In this document: in pieces, positions 29,515 to 38,825 of the stretch | Layout: the number at the start of each line of letters is the position of its first letter | Numbering within the stretch: the first letter of the stretch is position 1 | Source: Pelagomonas calceolata | Taxonomy: Eukaryota > Sar > Pelagophyceae > Pelagomonadales > Pelagomonadaceae | NCBI GenBank assembly: GCA_918797485.1 | Contig: CAKKNE010000001.1 | Span: 4,402,001 to 4,466,000 of the forward strand | Reading direction: 5' to 3' | DNA: 64,000 nucleotides | Program-made: the position numbers and the translations under genes | The notes under the pieces: model-generated | What the model was told of the DNA's origin: nothing | The model's database searches: none | What the model saw: only the letters and a program-made list of their open reading frames with translations

Positions 29515-30834
29515 TTAGTCGCGCATGTTTCCCTGCTGCCTACGAACAAGAGCGATGCACCCGCGCTTGTCGCACTTCAGGACCGCGCCCGCCTGCGAGC
29601 CCGGCGCGAAGGGGATCGTCTCGTGCGACAGGAGCTTCCATGCCCCATCGACGAGTGTCCACTTCTGGTACGCCAGCAGCGTCGCCCCGTTGCCCGTCTC
29701 CTCCACACAAGTAGTGTACGCGTTGTCGCCATTCACAAACTCGTCGGCGTCGCCCACTTTTAGTGAAGACGGCCGCGCGTCGGCCCGCAGTTGACTTTCC
29801 CAGGGGTCGAGGCGGGCGCCGGCCTCCAAGGCCGCCGAGACGCGCGGCGCCGCGCCGTCGCTTAACACAGAGCGCATCGCGGCGAGGTCGCCCGACGTCA
29901 ACGCATCATAAAAAACCTTCTGCGCGTCGAGCGGCCCCGTGCCGCCCTGCAGCGGCGGCAGGGGCTCGACGAAGTCCCGCGGCGGCAGGAGACTCCCGAG
30001 CAGCTCCAGGAAGTCGGGCGCGCCGGTGCCCGAGCCGACGGACCGCCCCGCATAGGACAAAGCGAACCAGGCGGCCTTCTTTTCTTGAAATTCGAAGTCG
30101 CCCCAGGACGCGTCTTCGTTCAACAGTTCGCCGAAGGTTTTGAGCAGATCGGAACCGCGCCGCGGGACGAAGGACGCGTCTTGGTCCGTGGCGCCGTCTC
30201 CTCTGACACCGAGGACGATCGTCGAACTCAGCTTGAGGCGTCTTCGTAAAGCGCGGCACTCGTCCGTGAAGGCCGTAAAACTACTTTCGTCGGGGCAGAG
30301 GACCGCGAGGACGCGCGCCGACCGTCGCAAACTCCGCAGCGACGCCGTCTCGGACAGGCCGGGGAAGACGCGCGCCGCCGCGGGCTTCATCGATATTTCT
30401 AAATCCCCGACGGCCGCCTCGCGCTCGATCTTGGTTAACCGTCTTGTCCGCTTGTTGCGCTGGTCCTGGAAGCCCGCGGCCGCGGCGAGCCCGCCCAGTA
30501 AATACGCGGGGTACGGCTCCGGCGGCGGCGCGCCGACGGCGTCGGCGAGCTGGTTCGAACCCAGTAAAGCCAGCGCGAGCAAAAAGAAGAGCACGACCCG
30601 CAGCGGTTCGGACTGGTTCGCGTTGTTGTACCGCACCAGCGTCTCGCGGCGCCACTGCCTTAATGAAACGGCGTCGAACTCGGGTTCTGCTAAATACGCC
30701 TCTTTTTGCGCGTCGTAGGGCGTCGAGCGCAGCAGCGTTTTTTGGATGCGTCGCCGCGGTGCCGTGAAGGCGCCACTACTGGCTACTAGTATCACGACGG
30801 CTTGCCTCATTTTGCAGCGTTTCGCGTCTCGCAC
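29515..30834 (-). CDS. LPA1-like plastid protein (PSII assembly type)
   Basis: 439 residues; the likely start is the second Met (30810, MRQAVVILVASSGAFTAP). That gives a signal peptide followed by an ASAFAP-type junction (SGAF-TAP), the targeting signal of secondary red plastids. Two hydrophobic segments follow (EPLRVVLFFLLALALLGSN and PAYLLGGLAAAAGF). The block after them (KIEREAAVGDLEISMKP, then ARVLAVLCPDES) resembles the C-terminal half of Arabidopsis LOW PSII ACCUMULATION 1. The last 130 residues (VFYDALTSGDLAAMRSVLSDG to TLVDGAWKLLSHE) look like an NTF2/SnoaL fold. Role in photosystem II assembly is inferred from the resemblance only. Confidence 0.65.
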   Translation of the reverse strand: MRDAKRCKMRQAVVILVASSGAFTAPRRRIQKTLLRSTPYDAQKEAYLAEPEFDAVSLRQWRRETLVRYNNANQSEPLRVVLFFLLALALLGSNQLADAVGAPPPEPYPAYLLGGLAAAAGFQDQRNKRTRRLTKIEREAAVGDLEISMKPAAARVFPGLSETASLRSLRRSARVLAVLCPDESSFTAFTDECRALRRRLKLSSTIVLGVRGDGATDQDASFVPRRGSDLLKTFGELLNEDASWGDFEFQEKKAAWFALSYAGRSVGSGTGAPDFLELLGSLLPPRDFVEPLPPLQGGTGPLDAQKVFYDALTSGDLAAMRSVLSDGAAPRVSAALEAGARLDPWESQLRADARPSSLKVGDADEFVNGDNAYTTCVEETGNGATLLAYQKWTLVDGAWKLLSHETIPFAPGSQAGAVLKCDKRGCIALVRRQQGNMRD

Positions 30835-31260
30835 TGTCAGAGAGCCTGATGCACAGCAATGCTGGATGCTGGCACACAGTGATTATTAGACCTCACTCCG
30901 GCGTCACAGCGCTGCAGGATCTATCAAATATGTCCGTTTCCAGCGCCGTGCAGCAGCAATAGTGCAGCGTTCGACGACTGCGCGTGTGCTGGATCCACTT
31001 TGGCTTGTGACTGTGCCTCCAGCAAGCCTGAGCAAAACCAGACAATGGATCCTCCCGCCGTGGCCATCGCTCCCGACGGTCGCACGTCTGCACTGAAGGG
31101 CCACCCCACCACGTGCGGGTTCAGAGCTGGTTTTGGCCGCCGCTAGCTGTGGCTGCCCATCACCCGCTCCGGGTCCGAGCCAGGCAGAGACGCTGCCCCA
31201 GCATCTCTCGCGGGCGCGTCGACGGCGCGACGGAGCGCTTCGTCGACGCGGCCCCATAGA
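30835..31260. promoter_or_regulatory. divergent intergenic region
   Basis: 426 bases between divergent starts. No gene supported on either strand. Confidence 0.35.
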
Positions 31261-31728
31261 ATGCGGCGCCTGCTCATAATAGCATGGGCAGCTCAAGCAT
31301 CACTCATCCCGAAGGACCCCGACGAGGGCGTCACCGTAGTGGTAGCAAGGGACCAGAGCGACTGCCCCATCTGTATCAAACCGCACCACTGGTGGACCTT
31401 CACCGAGTGCCCGCTGCTCTGGACGCCGAACGAGAACACGGTAGGACGGTGGAAGATCGTGCAAGATGCAAACAACACGGTGGGCTGCCACCCAAAACAA
31501 AAACGGGCGAAGGACGACACGTGGCCCGTCTGCAACATGTGTTATGAAGAGCGGTGCTGCGCGCTCGACGCGGAGAAGTGCTGCGTGTTCGATCGAAGGT
31601 TGGTACTGAACGTGTCCTTCCTGGTCTTTCTGGTGCTGGTGAGCTGCTGCTGGGGCTGCTGGAAGGGCGAGAAGGAGGCCGCGCGGAAGGCGCGGTTGTT
31701 GGCGGCCGTGTCGCACAGCGACGCGTAG
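31261..31728 (+). CDS. small Cys-rich type I membrane protein, unknown
   Basis: 155 residues. Signal peptide MRRLLIIAWAAQASLI, a lumenal/extracellular part with nine Cys, many in pairs (CPIC, TECPLLW, NMCYEERCCALDAEKCCVF), and one membrane span (VLNVSFLVFLVLVSCCWGCW) with a basic cytoplasmic tail. The arrangement indicates a disulphide-stabilised surface or endomembrane protein. No family recognised. Confidence 0.65.
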   Translation: MRRLLIIAWAAQASLIPKDPDEGVTVVVARDQSDCPICIKPHHWWTFTECPLLWTPNENTVGRWKIVQDANNTVGCHPKQKRAKDDTWPVCNMCYEERCCALDAEKCCVFDRRLVLNVSFLVFLVLVSCCWGCWKGEKEAARKARLLAAVSHSDA

Positions 31729-32097
31729 TCGGCCCCTTGTGTCTGTGTGTAACTCCGTCTTTTTTTCATGATGGCCTACGTCCGTGTGACGAATTGCCTG
31801 CCGCCTTGGATGACGGCCTTCTATTGTACATGAGGCTGGGTAGGGTAAGGTATCGGTCTTTTGTATCGGTACCTTTTTGCGCGCAGTTTTGCCCGCGTCG
31901 CGCTTTAAAACTGCGCCTCGGGCCAAAGCGTTGAACTGCGGCCTGGAAAAGGGCTACACGTCATTGCAGAATCGGCACGACGTAGAGACTTGCGTGGGAG
32001 GTGCGCAGGACATAGCACACCAAGCAGATCCGCGCGGCGCCGGCAAGCAGATCCGCGCGGCACCGATAAATTTGCGTGGGAGGCCGCAGGGTAGAGC
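31729..32097. other. intergenic
   Basis: 369 bases; no gene. A near-direct repeat around 32024-32062 (AAGCAGATCCGCGCGGC twice: 32024-32040 and 32045-32061). Confidence 0.4.
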
Positions 32098-32868
32098 ATG
32101 CTCCGCCCAGCGGTGGCCGGCTCTTTGGCCTTGTTATCAGCAGCACAAAACGACGATATGAACGACGACGACGACGAACAACCCCCTTTCATTGCCAGGC
32201 TCTTAATCAAAAAGGAGGAATGGCTGGGCGACCTGCCGTGGTACTACGTGATAGGGGCCGTCGTAATAGCGCTGTGGGTGACAAAGAAAATGCTGGCATG
32301 TATCAGGAGGCGCAGCGAACAGAACAGCATCGGCGCGACGAAGCGCCGCGCCGACGGCTTCGACCGCTGGAACCCGCGGCCCTCGTCGGTCGTGCCGTCC
32401 TACGCGTCGACGGCGCTGCCGCCGACGATCAAGCGCTATGCGGCCCAGGGCGAGGAGCGGCCCGTCTTGCAGTGGCTCGCGTCGAACCGCGGCCGGCCCG
32501 ACGCCGCCGACGCGGACGGGCGGACCGCGCTCCACCACGCGTGCGAGCACGGCCGCTCGAAGCTCGCGCGGCAACTGCTGGAGGGCGGGTGCGGGCCCGA
32601 CGCGGCGGACTCGCGCGGCGCGACACCCCTGCACGCGGCCTGCGCGGCCGGCGCGGCCGCCGCAGTCCGCGTCTTGCTCGACGCGGGCGCAGACGTCGCG
32701 CGGCAGGACGCCGACGGCTACACCCCGTCCGCGCTGGCGGCGGCGCGGGGCCACGCGGGCTGCGCGCGGCTCGTGAGAAGGAGGGAACGCGACATGCGCG
32801 CGGGCGCGACCATCGGCGCGAGCCCGACGCTCCTGCGGAGCCGCAACGCGACGTCGGACGCTGTATGA
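32098..32868 (+). CDS. membrane-anchored ankyrin-repeat protein
   Basis: 256 residues. A weak N-terminal signal (MLRPAVAGSLALLSAA), an acidic run, then a membrane span about residues 50-65 (WYYVIGAVVIALWVTK). Three ankyrin repeats follow from about 115 to 220: DADGRTALHHACEHGRSKLARQLLEGG, then a second starting DSRGATPLHAACAAGA, then DADGYTPSALAAARGHAGCARL. Ankyrin repeats bind other proteins; the partner is unknown. The ATG at 32098 is the first in frame after a stop. Confidence 0.75.
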   Translation: MLRPAVAGSLALLSAAQNDDMNDDDDEQPPFIARLLIKKEEWLGDLPWYYVIGAVVIALWVTKKMLACIRRRSEQNSIGATKRRADGFDRWNPRPSSVVPSYASTALPPTIKRYAAQGEERPVLQWLASNRGRPDAADADGRTALHHACEHGRSKLARQLLEGGCGPDAADSRGATPLHAACAAGAAAAVRVLLDAGADVARQDADGYTPSALAAARGHAGCARLVRRRERDMRAGATIGASPTLLRSRNATSDAV

Positions 32869-32984
32869 TGTCGTCGCGGCGATGGCGAGCGCGAGTCGCG
32901 TGCACGGCATACGCCATCGACGCGACGCAGCCCCCGGCGAGGGGGCAGGAAACTGTCTAGAAGTAACTTGTAACACACACAATC

Positions 32985-33602
32985 TTAGAGCGACGCGTCA
33001 TACGCCGCGCGCCTCGACCGGTCGCCGAGCGTCGCGTAGGCCTCCTGGACCGCCTTGAAGCGCTCGTTCGCCGTTGGCGAGGCGCACTTGTCCGGGTGGA
33101 GCCGCAGGGCGAGCGCGCGGTAGGCCGCCTTGACGTCCGAGCGGGGCGCTTTGATAGAGACGCCGAGGACGTCGTAGAGCGTCTTCCGCTTTGACGATGG
33201 TGGCGGCCGTCGTCGTTGCGGTTGGCGGTCACCACCGTCGAAGGGACCCTCCCAGCGCGCGTCGTCCTGGCGGTCGGCCGCGGCCGGCCGGTTCCGGGCC
33301 GCCGGCGCCGGGGCGTCGACGGCGGCGGCGCCGTGCTCGCGGCGCCACCAGGCCGCGGCCTCGCCGTCGTCGTCCGAGTCCGAGGCCGACGCGTCGTCTT
33401 CCGTCGACGACGGCGGCGACCGCGTTGGCTCTAGCTCCTCAAGGACACTGCGGAAGCCCTCCCAGCCGCTGCCCTCCGGGCTTCTTGCTTGATTTAGTAA
33501 ATTCTTGATATTTCTGGGGCTGGCTTGGGCTTCTTCCAATCGTTGGGCTGCCGCGCCGGCCATAATGGCTGCCCCAATTTGCCCCAGTTGGCACTGCCCC
33601 AT
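32985..33602 (-). CDS. J-domain protein with C-terminal DnaJ domain
   Basis: 205 residues. The C-terminal 65 form a J-domain: TLYDVLGVSIKAPRSDVKAAYRALAL with HPDK (catalytic HPD motif) and FKAVQEAYATLGDRSRRAAYD. The N-terminal 135 residues are charged and disordered (EDDASASDSDDDGEAAAW). HPD is needed to stimulate Hsp70 ATPase. No zinc finger or substrate-binding C-terminal domain, so a class III J-protein. Cell location not evident. Confidence 0.85.
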   Translation of the reverse strand: MGQCQLGQIGAAIMAGAAAQRLEEAQASPRNIKNLLNQARSPEGSGWEGFRSVLEELEPTRSPPSSTEDDASASDSDDDGEAAAWWRREHGAAAVDAPAPAARNRPAAADRQDDARWEGPFDGGDRQPQRRRPPPSSKRKTLYDVLGVSIKAPRSDVKAAYRALALRLHPDKCASPTANERFKAVQEAYATLGDRSRRAAYDASL

Positions 33603-34136
33603 TCGTGGGCGGGCGCGCGCGGCCTCCCTCTATCCGTCCGCAAATGCCCGCGCGGAGACTCCTCGAAGTGGCGCTTTGGAGTAGTGGCGCTCTAGGTCGC
33701 ATGGTTGCCCGCGTTTGAATTCAGAGACCCGAGAGCGGGCAAACAGAGGTACGGGGGTTTCGTAATGGAGTGTTTTCAGAGCCCTGGCCCGTGTTTGAAG
33801 TTGGCCTTCCGATTCCGCACGGGGGGTATGCACCGAGTGTGATGCTCGAGTGAGGTACGCTCGTCGCTGCTCACCAAACTAAGCTACGAAGAACTCGAGA
33901 GGCACGAGTGTTGCAAAACCTATTGTCCTCCCGAAACCCAGCTTTTTTCGGCGAGCGGAGCGTATTCAAAAACGCTCTCGGGCGCCAAGTGCAAATAGGC
34001 TGCCAAGCGCAAGTTCGCGCCGCCGCGGGACGCAAGCCACCGCCGGCGCAGGACTCCCAAGACCAGAAAAAAGCTGCCGAGCCGGCCTACTGCCGCCGCG
34101 GGACTGCCTCGGTAGTCTAACCCCGCGGCACGAGCC
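33603..34136. promoter_or_regulatory. divergent intergenic region
   Basis: 534 bases; no gene recognised. Expected to hold promoters of the J-domain gene (left) and the small unknown gene (right). Confidence 0.35.
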
Positions 34137-34664
34137 ATGGCCGACGAAAAACAAACCCCGGCGGAACAACAACCGCCCCAGAGCCCGGCGCGCGTCACCT
34201 GGCCCGACGACCAAAGGCCCTGGGGCTCGCCGCCGCGACGAGCGGGCGCCATCGACCTGAAGCCCCACTCGCCGCCGCGATTGGGAACGTCGACACCAAC
34301 AGAAAACGTCCTGAACCCGGTCGCGTCGCCGTCCGTCGTCGGCATGTACGACTTCGCCTGGGACGAGTCGCCGGCCGTGCGCGCGTCGCCGCGCAACGAC
34401 GCGTTCAACCACCGCTCCCTATTCCTGCGGCGCATGCGCGCGAACTCCGACGACGGCTCCTTCTCGTCGCGCAAGCGGCCGCGCGACGACGACGCCATGA
34501 CGGACTCGCCGCCGACGCGCACGCGCTTGGACTTCGACGTCGGCTTCGACAACGACGCGACGGATGCGCGGCCGCCGCAGCCACCACAAAGGGCGCCGCG
34601 CGACGCGTCGAGCCCCTGCCCCCACGGCAAGCTGCTCTCCATCTTGTGGGGCAGCGGCACCTGA
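34137..34664 (+). CDS. hypothetical Ser/Pro-rich protein
   Basis: 175 residues from ATG 34137. Low complexity: rich in Pro, Ser, Asp and Arg with several SP/TP sites (SPARV, SPPRR, SPSVV, SPPTR) that are candidate phosphorylation sites, and SRKRPRDDD resembling a nuclear localisation signal. WDESPAVRASPRNDAFNHRSLFLRRM may be a short conserved motif. No domain recognised. Followed by a 13-base poly-A at 34677-34689. Confidence 0.55.
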   Translation: MADEKQTPAEQQPPQSPARVTWPDDQRPWGSPPRRAGAIDLKPHSPPRLGTSTPTENVLNPVASPSVVGMYDFAWDESPAVRASPRNDAFNHRSLFLRRMRANSDDGSFSSRKRPRDDDAMTDSPPTRTRLDFDVGFDNDATDARPPQPPQRAPRDASSPCPHGKLLSILWGSGT

Positions 34665-34786
34665 CGATGCGTGGACAAAAAAAAAAAAAGCCCCCTGCTT
34701 TCTTGTTACATCATCTCGATCGATCCCCATATCGGCGGCAACGCCGTGAGTAATAATTGTTTGCATACGCGTACACCACAAAACAT

Positions 34787-35509
34787 TTACACAACCAGCC
34801 CCGCGAGCGACTCCGGCGGCGGCGCGTCGCTCGCGACGGCCTCCGCGGCGATGAGCTCCGCGAGCTCCGCCGCGGGCACGAAGGCGGCGAGTCCCGCAAG
34901 CGGATGGCCCGCCGGGACGATCCCCTCGACGACGCCGACGCACGCCGAGCCGGACAGGATCACGGGCGCGCCGCACTGGCCCTGCTCGAGCCGGGAGTCG
35001 GTCCGTAAGAAATGCTGCGGGCCTCCGGCCACCCGCCCGACGTACGCGCCGGCGACGACCTCTGGAATGACCAGGTCGTCGTCTTCGCCCGCGTCGTGGA
35101 TGTTGTGACCATCGACAGTCAGCGCCGCGTTTTCGTCCAACGCCCCCAGGGCCAGATCAAGCGCCGGCACGCCGAGCGCATCCAGCGCGCCAGCGTCGAT
35201 GGGCGTCAGGACCGCCGCGTCCCGATCAGCGTGGCAGACCGGCGCGCACGCCTCGGTGCAGGCCTCGACGACGCCGGCGGCGGATCGCCGCTCCAGAAAG
35301 TACCTCGTGTGCTCCGGTCCTACTGATTTCACCCATTCCTCGGGGAAGTAGTTCGGAAACCGCCACGGCGCAAGGACGTGCGCACTCGCGACGACGCCGC
35401 CCGACGCGAGCCGGAACGCGCTACCGCGGCTCAGGATCTCGAGGCGCTCCATGTACTCGGGCAATCTAAACCACGTCGACACCGCGAGGGACGACGACGC
35501 GCGCTGCAT
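34787..35509 (-). CDS. trypsin-fold protease with Cys nucleophile
   Basis: 240 residues from the ATG at 35509 (an open frame continues upstream to 35737, but its content is not protease-like). A chymotrypsin-type arrangement is visible: His44 in VVASAHVL, Asp97 in HADRDAAVL, and the nucleophile position in LEQGQCGAPVI, where the usual GDSGGP serine is Cys179. The spacing of the three residues (53 and 82) is normal for a small PA-clan protease. VVEGIVPAGHPLAGLAAFVPA then matches the last strands and the C-terminal helix. No signal peptide. A Cys at this position is usual in 3C-like proteases and rare in cellular ones, so it is either a thiol protease or inactive. Confidence 0.68.
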   Translation of the reverse strand: MQRASSSLAVSTWFRLPEYMERLEILSRGSAFRLASGGVVASAHVLAPWRFPNYFPEEWVKSVGPEHTRYFLERRSAAGVVEACTEACAPVCHADRDAAVLTPIDAGALDALGVPALDLALGALDENAALTVDGHNIHDAGEDDDLVIPEVVAGAYVGRVAGGPQHFLRTDSRLEQGQCGAPVILSGSACVGVVEGIVPAGHPLAGLAAFVPAAELAELIAAEAVASDAPPPESLAGLVV

Positions 35510-35861
35510 CGCTCGTACGCAGACGAGTGATATGTCCTCTGGGTGCAGTGCTGTGGCTGGGTAGCGCCCGCAATTGCGTTGCCTCTGAACGCCTGCAACA
35601 CGTCGCAGTGATCGATCAAACGAGCTTTCGCGTCGGCAATTTGCCTGACGGGCATTTATGCCGATGCTGAGTGCGAGGTGCTGCTGCAGAGCTGGAGCAC
35701 GAAGCAGCACCGGTCGCTGAGCGTGCAGGGACGGCACAAGAACGCCGTAGCAGTCGTGCCAGGAGCGCGTGAGGACGCCAGCAAGGAGACCAGCAGCTGG
35801 GCCGCGGCAGGCGCCGCAGCAGAGTGGTGCAGCAGTGGGCAGGCTTCATCTGCACGCAGCG
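35510..35861. promoter_or_regulatory. divergent intergenic region
   Basis: About 350 bases between two divergent starts; no separate gene supported. Frames are open on both strands but low in recognisable content. Confidence 0.3.
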
Positions 35862-37274
35862 ATGCGACCCCTGCTCGCCGTCGCCGCGCTGGCATCGAAC
35901 GCAGTAGCACTGGCACCGTACGCCAAGCAGATCAAACTCGCACAGCCAGAGCTGCAGTCGTGGCTCGCGCGCGACGTCGGCCGCCGCCGCCAGGAGCTGC
36001 AAGCGCTGGCGTGGCTTGGCCGCGCGCACCGCGTGCTCCCGAATCTGTTCGACAAAGTGTTCACGATCGACCGCTACGCCAACGCGCCGTGGTACGCGTG
36101 CGACGACGGCAGGACTTATGGCACGCTCAAGACGGGCACGGCAGTCGTCGCCCGCGGCGTGCCCGTGTCCTTCTCGCTCTCGGGCGACGGCGCGAAGATG
36201 ACGGTCTCGGGGCTGGGCTGCGACATCCTGCCGCGCATACCGGCGAACGCGTCAGTAATGGAAGAACGCGATGCGGAGCGCCTCTGCCAGCAGCTGGTCG
36301 CGTCGAAGCGCATATTGATTGACGCCATCGAAACGGCGGTCTTCGACGTCCTCGAGCCCGCGCTCGCGGGAGGGCCGACGTTCGAGGCGACGGGAGATGT
36401 GGTGGAGTTCACGCCACGACGCGACCTCTTCGCCCGCGAGGGAAGTAGCGAGAAGTGGCTCCAGTGCGTCTCTGAGTACTACTTCGCGGCGGCGTCGCTG
36501 CAGGAGGTTGTAGCTGTTGGTAGCGACGTGCGGTTTGTGTTCTACTACGACGCGACCGAACCGCTGAATTCCGAGGATCTGCGAAGAAACGTCAATCCCG
36601 AGATCATCTGCTGTCGCCTGCCGGAGGCCGACGGCGCGGCGCGGGCGTCACTCTCCTGCGTGTTTGTAGTGCTGCTGGTGCTGCTGGTGCTGCTCGAGCC
36701 CTCGAGCGCGACGCGATCCACACGTCGAGCACCAGTCGCAAGACGAGGCCGCCTCCTCGTCTTCGCGTCGATTCTCGCTTCCAGCAGCGCGCTTAAACCA
36801 CTAACGACGCCGCCGCGCCTCGTCATCCTCGCCGGCCTCCCGGGCAGCGGCAAGAGCAGTCTCGCCGCGGCGCTGGAAAAAAGAGGCTGGGCCGTCGTGA
36901 ACCAGGATTCCCTCGGAAATCGGAGGAAATGCGAGCGGGCCTGCGCGCGCGCGTTCGAGCGCGGCGACCGCGTCGTTATTGATAGATGCAACCACGACCG
37001 GGCGCAGCGGGCGCACTGGACGCGGATTCTGGAAAGGGCGGGCGGCGGTTACAAAGTTGCGGTCTGGCTGACGACGCCCGTCGATTCTTGTGTGGAGCGC
37101 GTCCTCGCACGGCCCGCGCACCCGACGCTGGCCGGGCCCGGCGCCGAGAAGGTCGTGCGGAATTTTGAAAAAAGCTTCGACCCGCCCGGTGAGGACGAGG
37201 TCGACGCGATCATCAAACTCGCGCCAACGGACGACTACGACGCCGTCGCCGCGGCGCTCGACCCGTGTATGTGA
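35862..37274 (+). CDS. secreted/organellar protein fused to a P-loop polynucleotide-kinase-like domain
   Basis: 470 residues from ATG 35862. The signal peptide MRPLLAVAALASNAVALA is followed by about 240 residues of unrecognised sequence. A second hydrophobic stretch (CVFVVLLVLLVLL, about 265-280) and another (LLVFASILASSSALKP) precede the kinase domain at about 325-470. The kinase domain contains VILAGLPGSGKSSL (Walker A), VVNQDSLGNRRKC, DRVVIDRCNHDRAQRAHW (Walker B/lid region as in the kinase domain of PNK and plant aprataxin-like bHLH140 proteins), and KVAVWLTTPVDSCVERVLAR. The internal hydrophobic-plus-SSALKP segment looks like the start of a second targeted protein, so this may be two genes fused, or two genes with an unseen boundary. 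Confidence 0.65.
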   Translation: MRPLLAVAALASNAVALAPYAKQIKLAQPELQSWLARDVGRRRQELQALAWLGRAHRVLPNLFDKVFTIDRYANAPWYACDDGRTYGTLKTGTAVVARGVPVSFSLSGDGAKMTVSGLGCDILPRIPANASVMEERDAERLCQQLVASKRILIDAIETAVFDVLEPALAGGPTFEATGDVVEFTPRRDLFAREGSSEKWLQCVSEYYFAAASLQEVVAVGSDVRFVFYYDATEPLNSEDLRRNVNPEIICCRLPEADGAARASLSCVFVVLLVLLVLLEPSSATRSTRRAPVARRGRLLVFASILASSSALKPLTTPPRLVILAGLPGSGKSSLAAALEKRGWAVVNQDSLGNRRKCERACARAFERGDRVVIDRCNHDRAQRAHWTRILERAGGGYKVAVWLTTPVDSCVERVLARPAHPTLAGPGAEKVVRNFEKSFDPPGEDEVDAIIKLAPTDDYDAVAAALDPCM

Positions 37275-37337
37275 TACTAGTAACCCAGCTTGTTACCCTA
37301 TATCATATTCTTGGCAAGGGGGGATGGTGGGATCTCT

Positions 37338-38825
37338 CTAGTCGTCGAAGCCGCCCGGCGGCCCCTTGTTCTTCTGCCCCGGCAGGAATGGTAAATCAGG
37401 CAGCTTCAGGTCTCCCGGCAGCTTCGGCGCGTCGGGCAGCTTGAGGTCGCCGCCCGCCGCGCCCGACGCCGCGCGCCCGGCGAGGACGCCGACGCTCGCG
37501 ACCGTGTTCCCCAGCGCCGTGAAGGCGTCGCCGAGCGCGGCGCCGACCTCGGCGTCATTGGCCGCGTTCGACGCCGCCTTCGCCGCCGACGACGCCGCGC
37601 CGCCCAGGTTCGAGACGATCTGCCCCGTCGACGACGCGGCGTCGCGCGCGATCGCCGCGGCCTCGGACTGGGAGACCTCTCCACTATCGGCGAGCTCGCG
37701 CGTCAAAGCCGACGTGGTATTGGTCGCCTCGCTCAGCAATTTCGAGGCCTCGGCCCGATCGGCAGAAGCCTGGAAGTTGCCCGCGAACGCTAATAAAGAT
37801 TTCCCGACGTTCTGGAAGGCGTTGATCGTGGCTTTGGCCGACGACGCGGCGGCGTCCTTGAGCGCGGCGTCGTCGAGCGACTCCACGTCTATTTGTTGGA
37901 CCGCGCTTCTCGAAGGAGGCGGCACGGCCGGGCCCGCATTCACAGAAGGTGCTACGGGCTGCGCGGCACCGAGCGGCGCCGCACCTAAAACAGCGTCGCG
38001 CTGGTCGAGGGCGTCGTTGATGCGCTGACGCAAGGCCGCCACGGAAGCCTCGGTCTCGGCGATGGCGATGGCCGACTCGGCGAGTTGGGCCTGCAGCGCC
38101 TCGACCTGCTGCCAGGAGTACAATCGCAACGCTTCGCCGTCGTCCGTCGCCGGCAACGACGCCAACGTCGTCTCCATGGCCTCGATGCGCGCATTTATTT
38201 GGTCCTGTTCCACCTTGATCTGCCCGGAGCACTCGTCGACGTCCTCTATTAACACAAGTTCAATGGCAACTAAACCAGCCTTCGTCTCGATGGCCGCAGC
38301 TAAAGATGCGGCGACGGCGTCCTCGGACGTCCGCTGCCTGACATCTTGCAGCTGCACCAATAACTGCTCCTCCCTCCGACACCGCTCCATTTTTTGCGCT
38401 TTGGCATCGGCGAGCTGCTGCTGGAGCTGCGCGGCCGACGCGGCGCGGTCCCGTTCCGCGGCCATTTCCCGTTCGAGTTGGAACCGTAGGGCGGCGACCT
38501 CCTCGCCGATGACCTCCTCGACCTGCTTCCTTCGCAATTGAGACCTTTCAAGCTGCGTCTGCAATCTAGCGACCTCCAAATTCCTTTCACTTCGTGCCGA
38601 GAACTCTCCTAACACACTCTCGGAGAGGGACATCGGCGCCGGCGGCGCCGGCTCCTCGATCACCTCGGCCTCAGGCGCGGCCTCCTCGGGCGCGGCGGCG
38701 GCGGGCGGCGCCATGGAGTCCAAGTAGTCACTCCTAACTGATACGGAGTGTTTCGCGCACTGCGGCGGTGCGACGAGAGCATTGCTGACGGCGAGGGCCA
38801 GCGCTAGTGTGCGAAACTGCAGCAT
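37338..38825 (-). CDS. plastid-targeted coiled-coil protein, unknown
   Basis: 495 residues. Signal peptide MLQFRTLALALAVSNALVAP ends in an ASAFAP-like junction (SNA-LVAP), so plastid import is likely. Residues about 75-175 and 200-285 are long coiled coils (LEVARLQTQLERSQLRRKQVEEVIGEE, LQQQLADAKAQKMERC). The C-terminal 170 residues are Ala/Ser-rich and helical (SAKATINAFQNVG, ASSAAKAASNAANDAEVGAA), ending with Leu-Pro-Asp repeats (LKLPDAPKLPGDLKLPDLP). Structural or thylakoid-associated role possible; no family recognised. Confidence 0.7.
   Translation of the reverse strand: MLQFRTLALALAVSNALVAPPQCAKHSVSVRSDYLDSMAPPAAAAPEEAAPEAEVIEEPAPPAPMSLSESVLGEFSARSERNLEVARLQTQLERSQLRRKQVEEVIGEEVAALRFQLEREMAAERDRAASAAQLQQQLADAKAQKMERCRREEQLLVQLQDVRQRTSEDAVAASLAAAIETKAGLVAIELVLIEDVDECSGQIKVEQDQINARIEAMETTLASLPATDDGEALRLYSWQQVEALQAQLAESAIAIAETEASVAALRQRINDALDQRDAVLGAAPLGAAQPVAPSVNAGPAVPPPSRSAVQQIDVESLDDAALKDAAASSAKATINAFQNVGKSLLAFAGNFQASADRAEASKLLSEATNTTSALTRELADSGEVSQSEAAAIARDAASSTGQIVSNLGGAASSAAKAASNAANDAEVGAALGDAFTALGNTVASVGVLAGRAASGAAGGDLKLPDAPKLPGDLKLPDLPFLPGQKNKGPPGGFDD

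Noticed and set aside
34787-35509. Integrated virus as origin of the GQCG protease.
   Set aside because: No polymerase, capsid or helicase genes nearby, cellular-type context, and GC and codon use like the neighbours.
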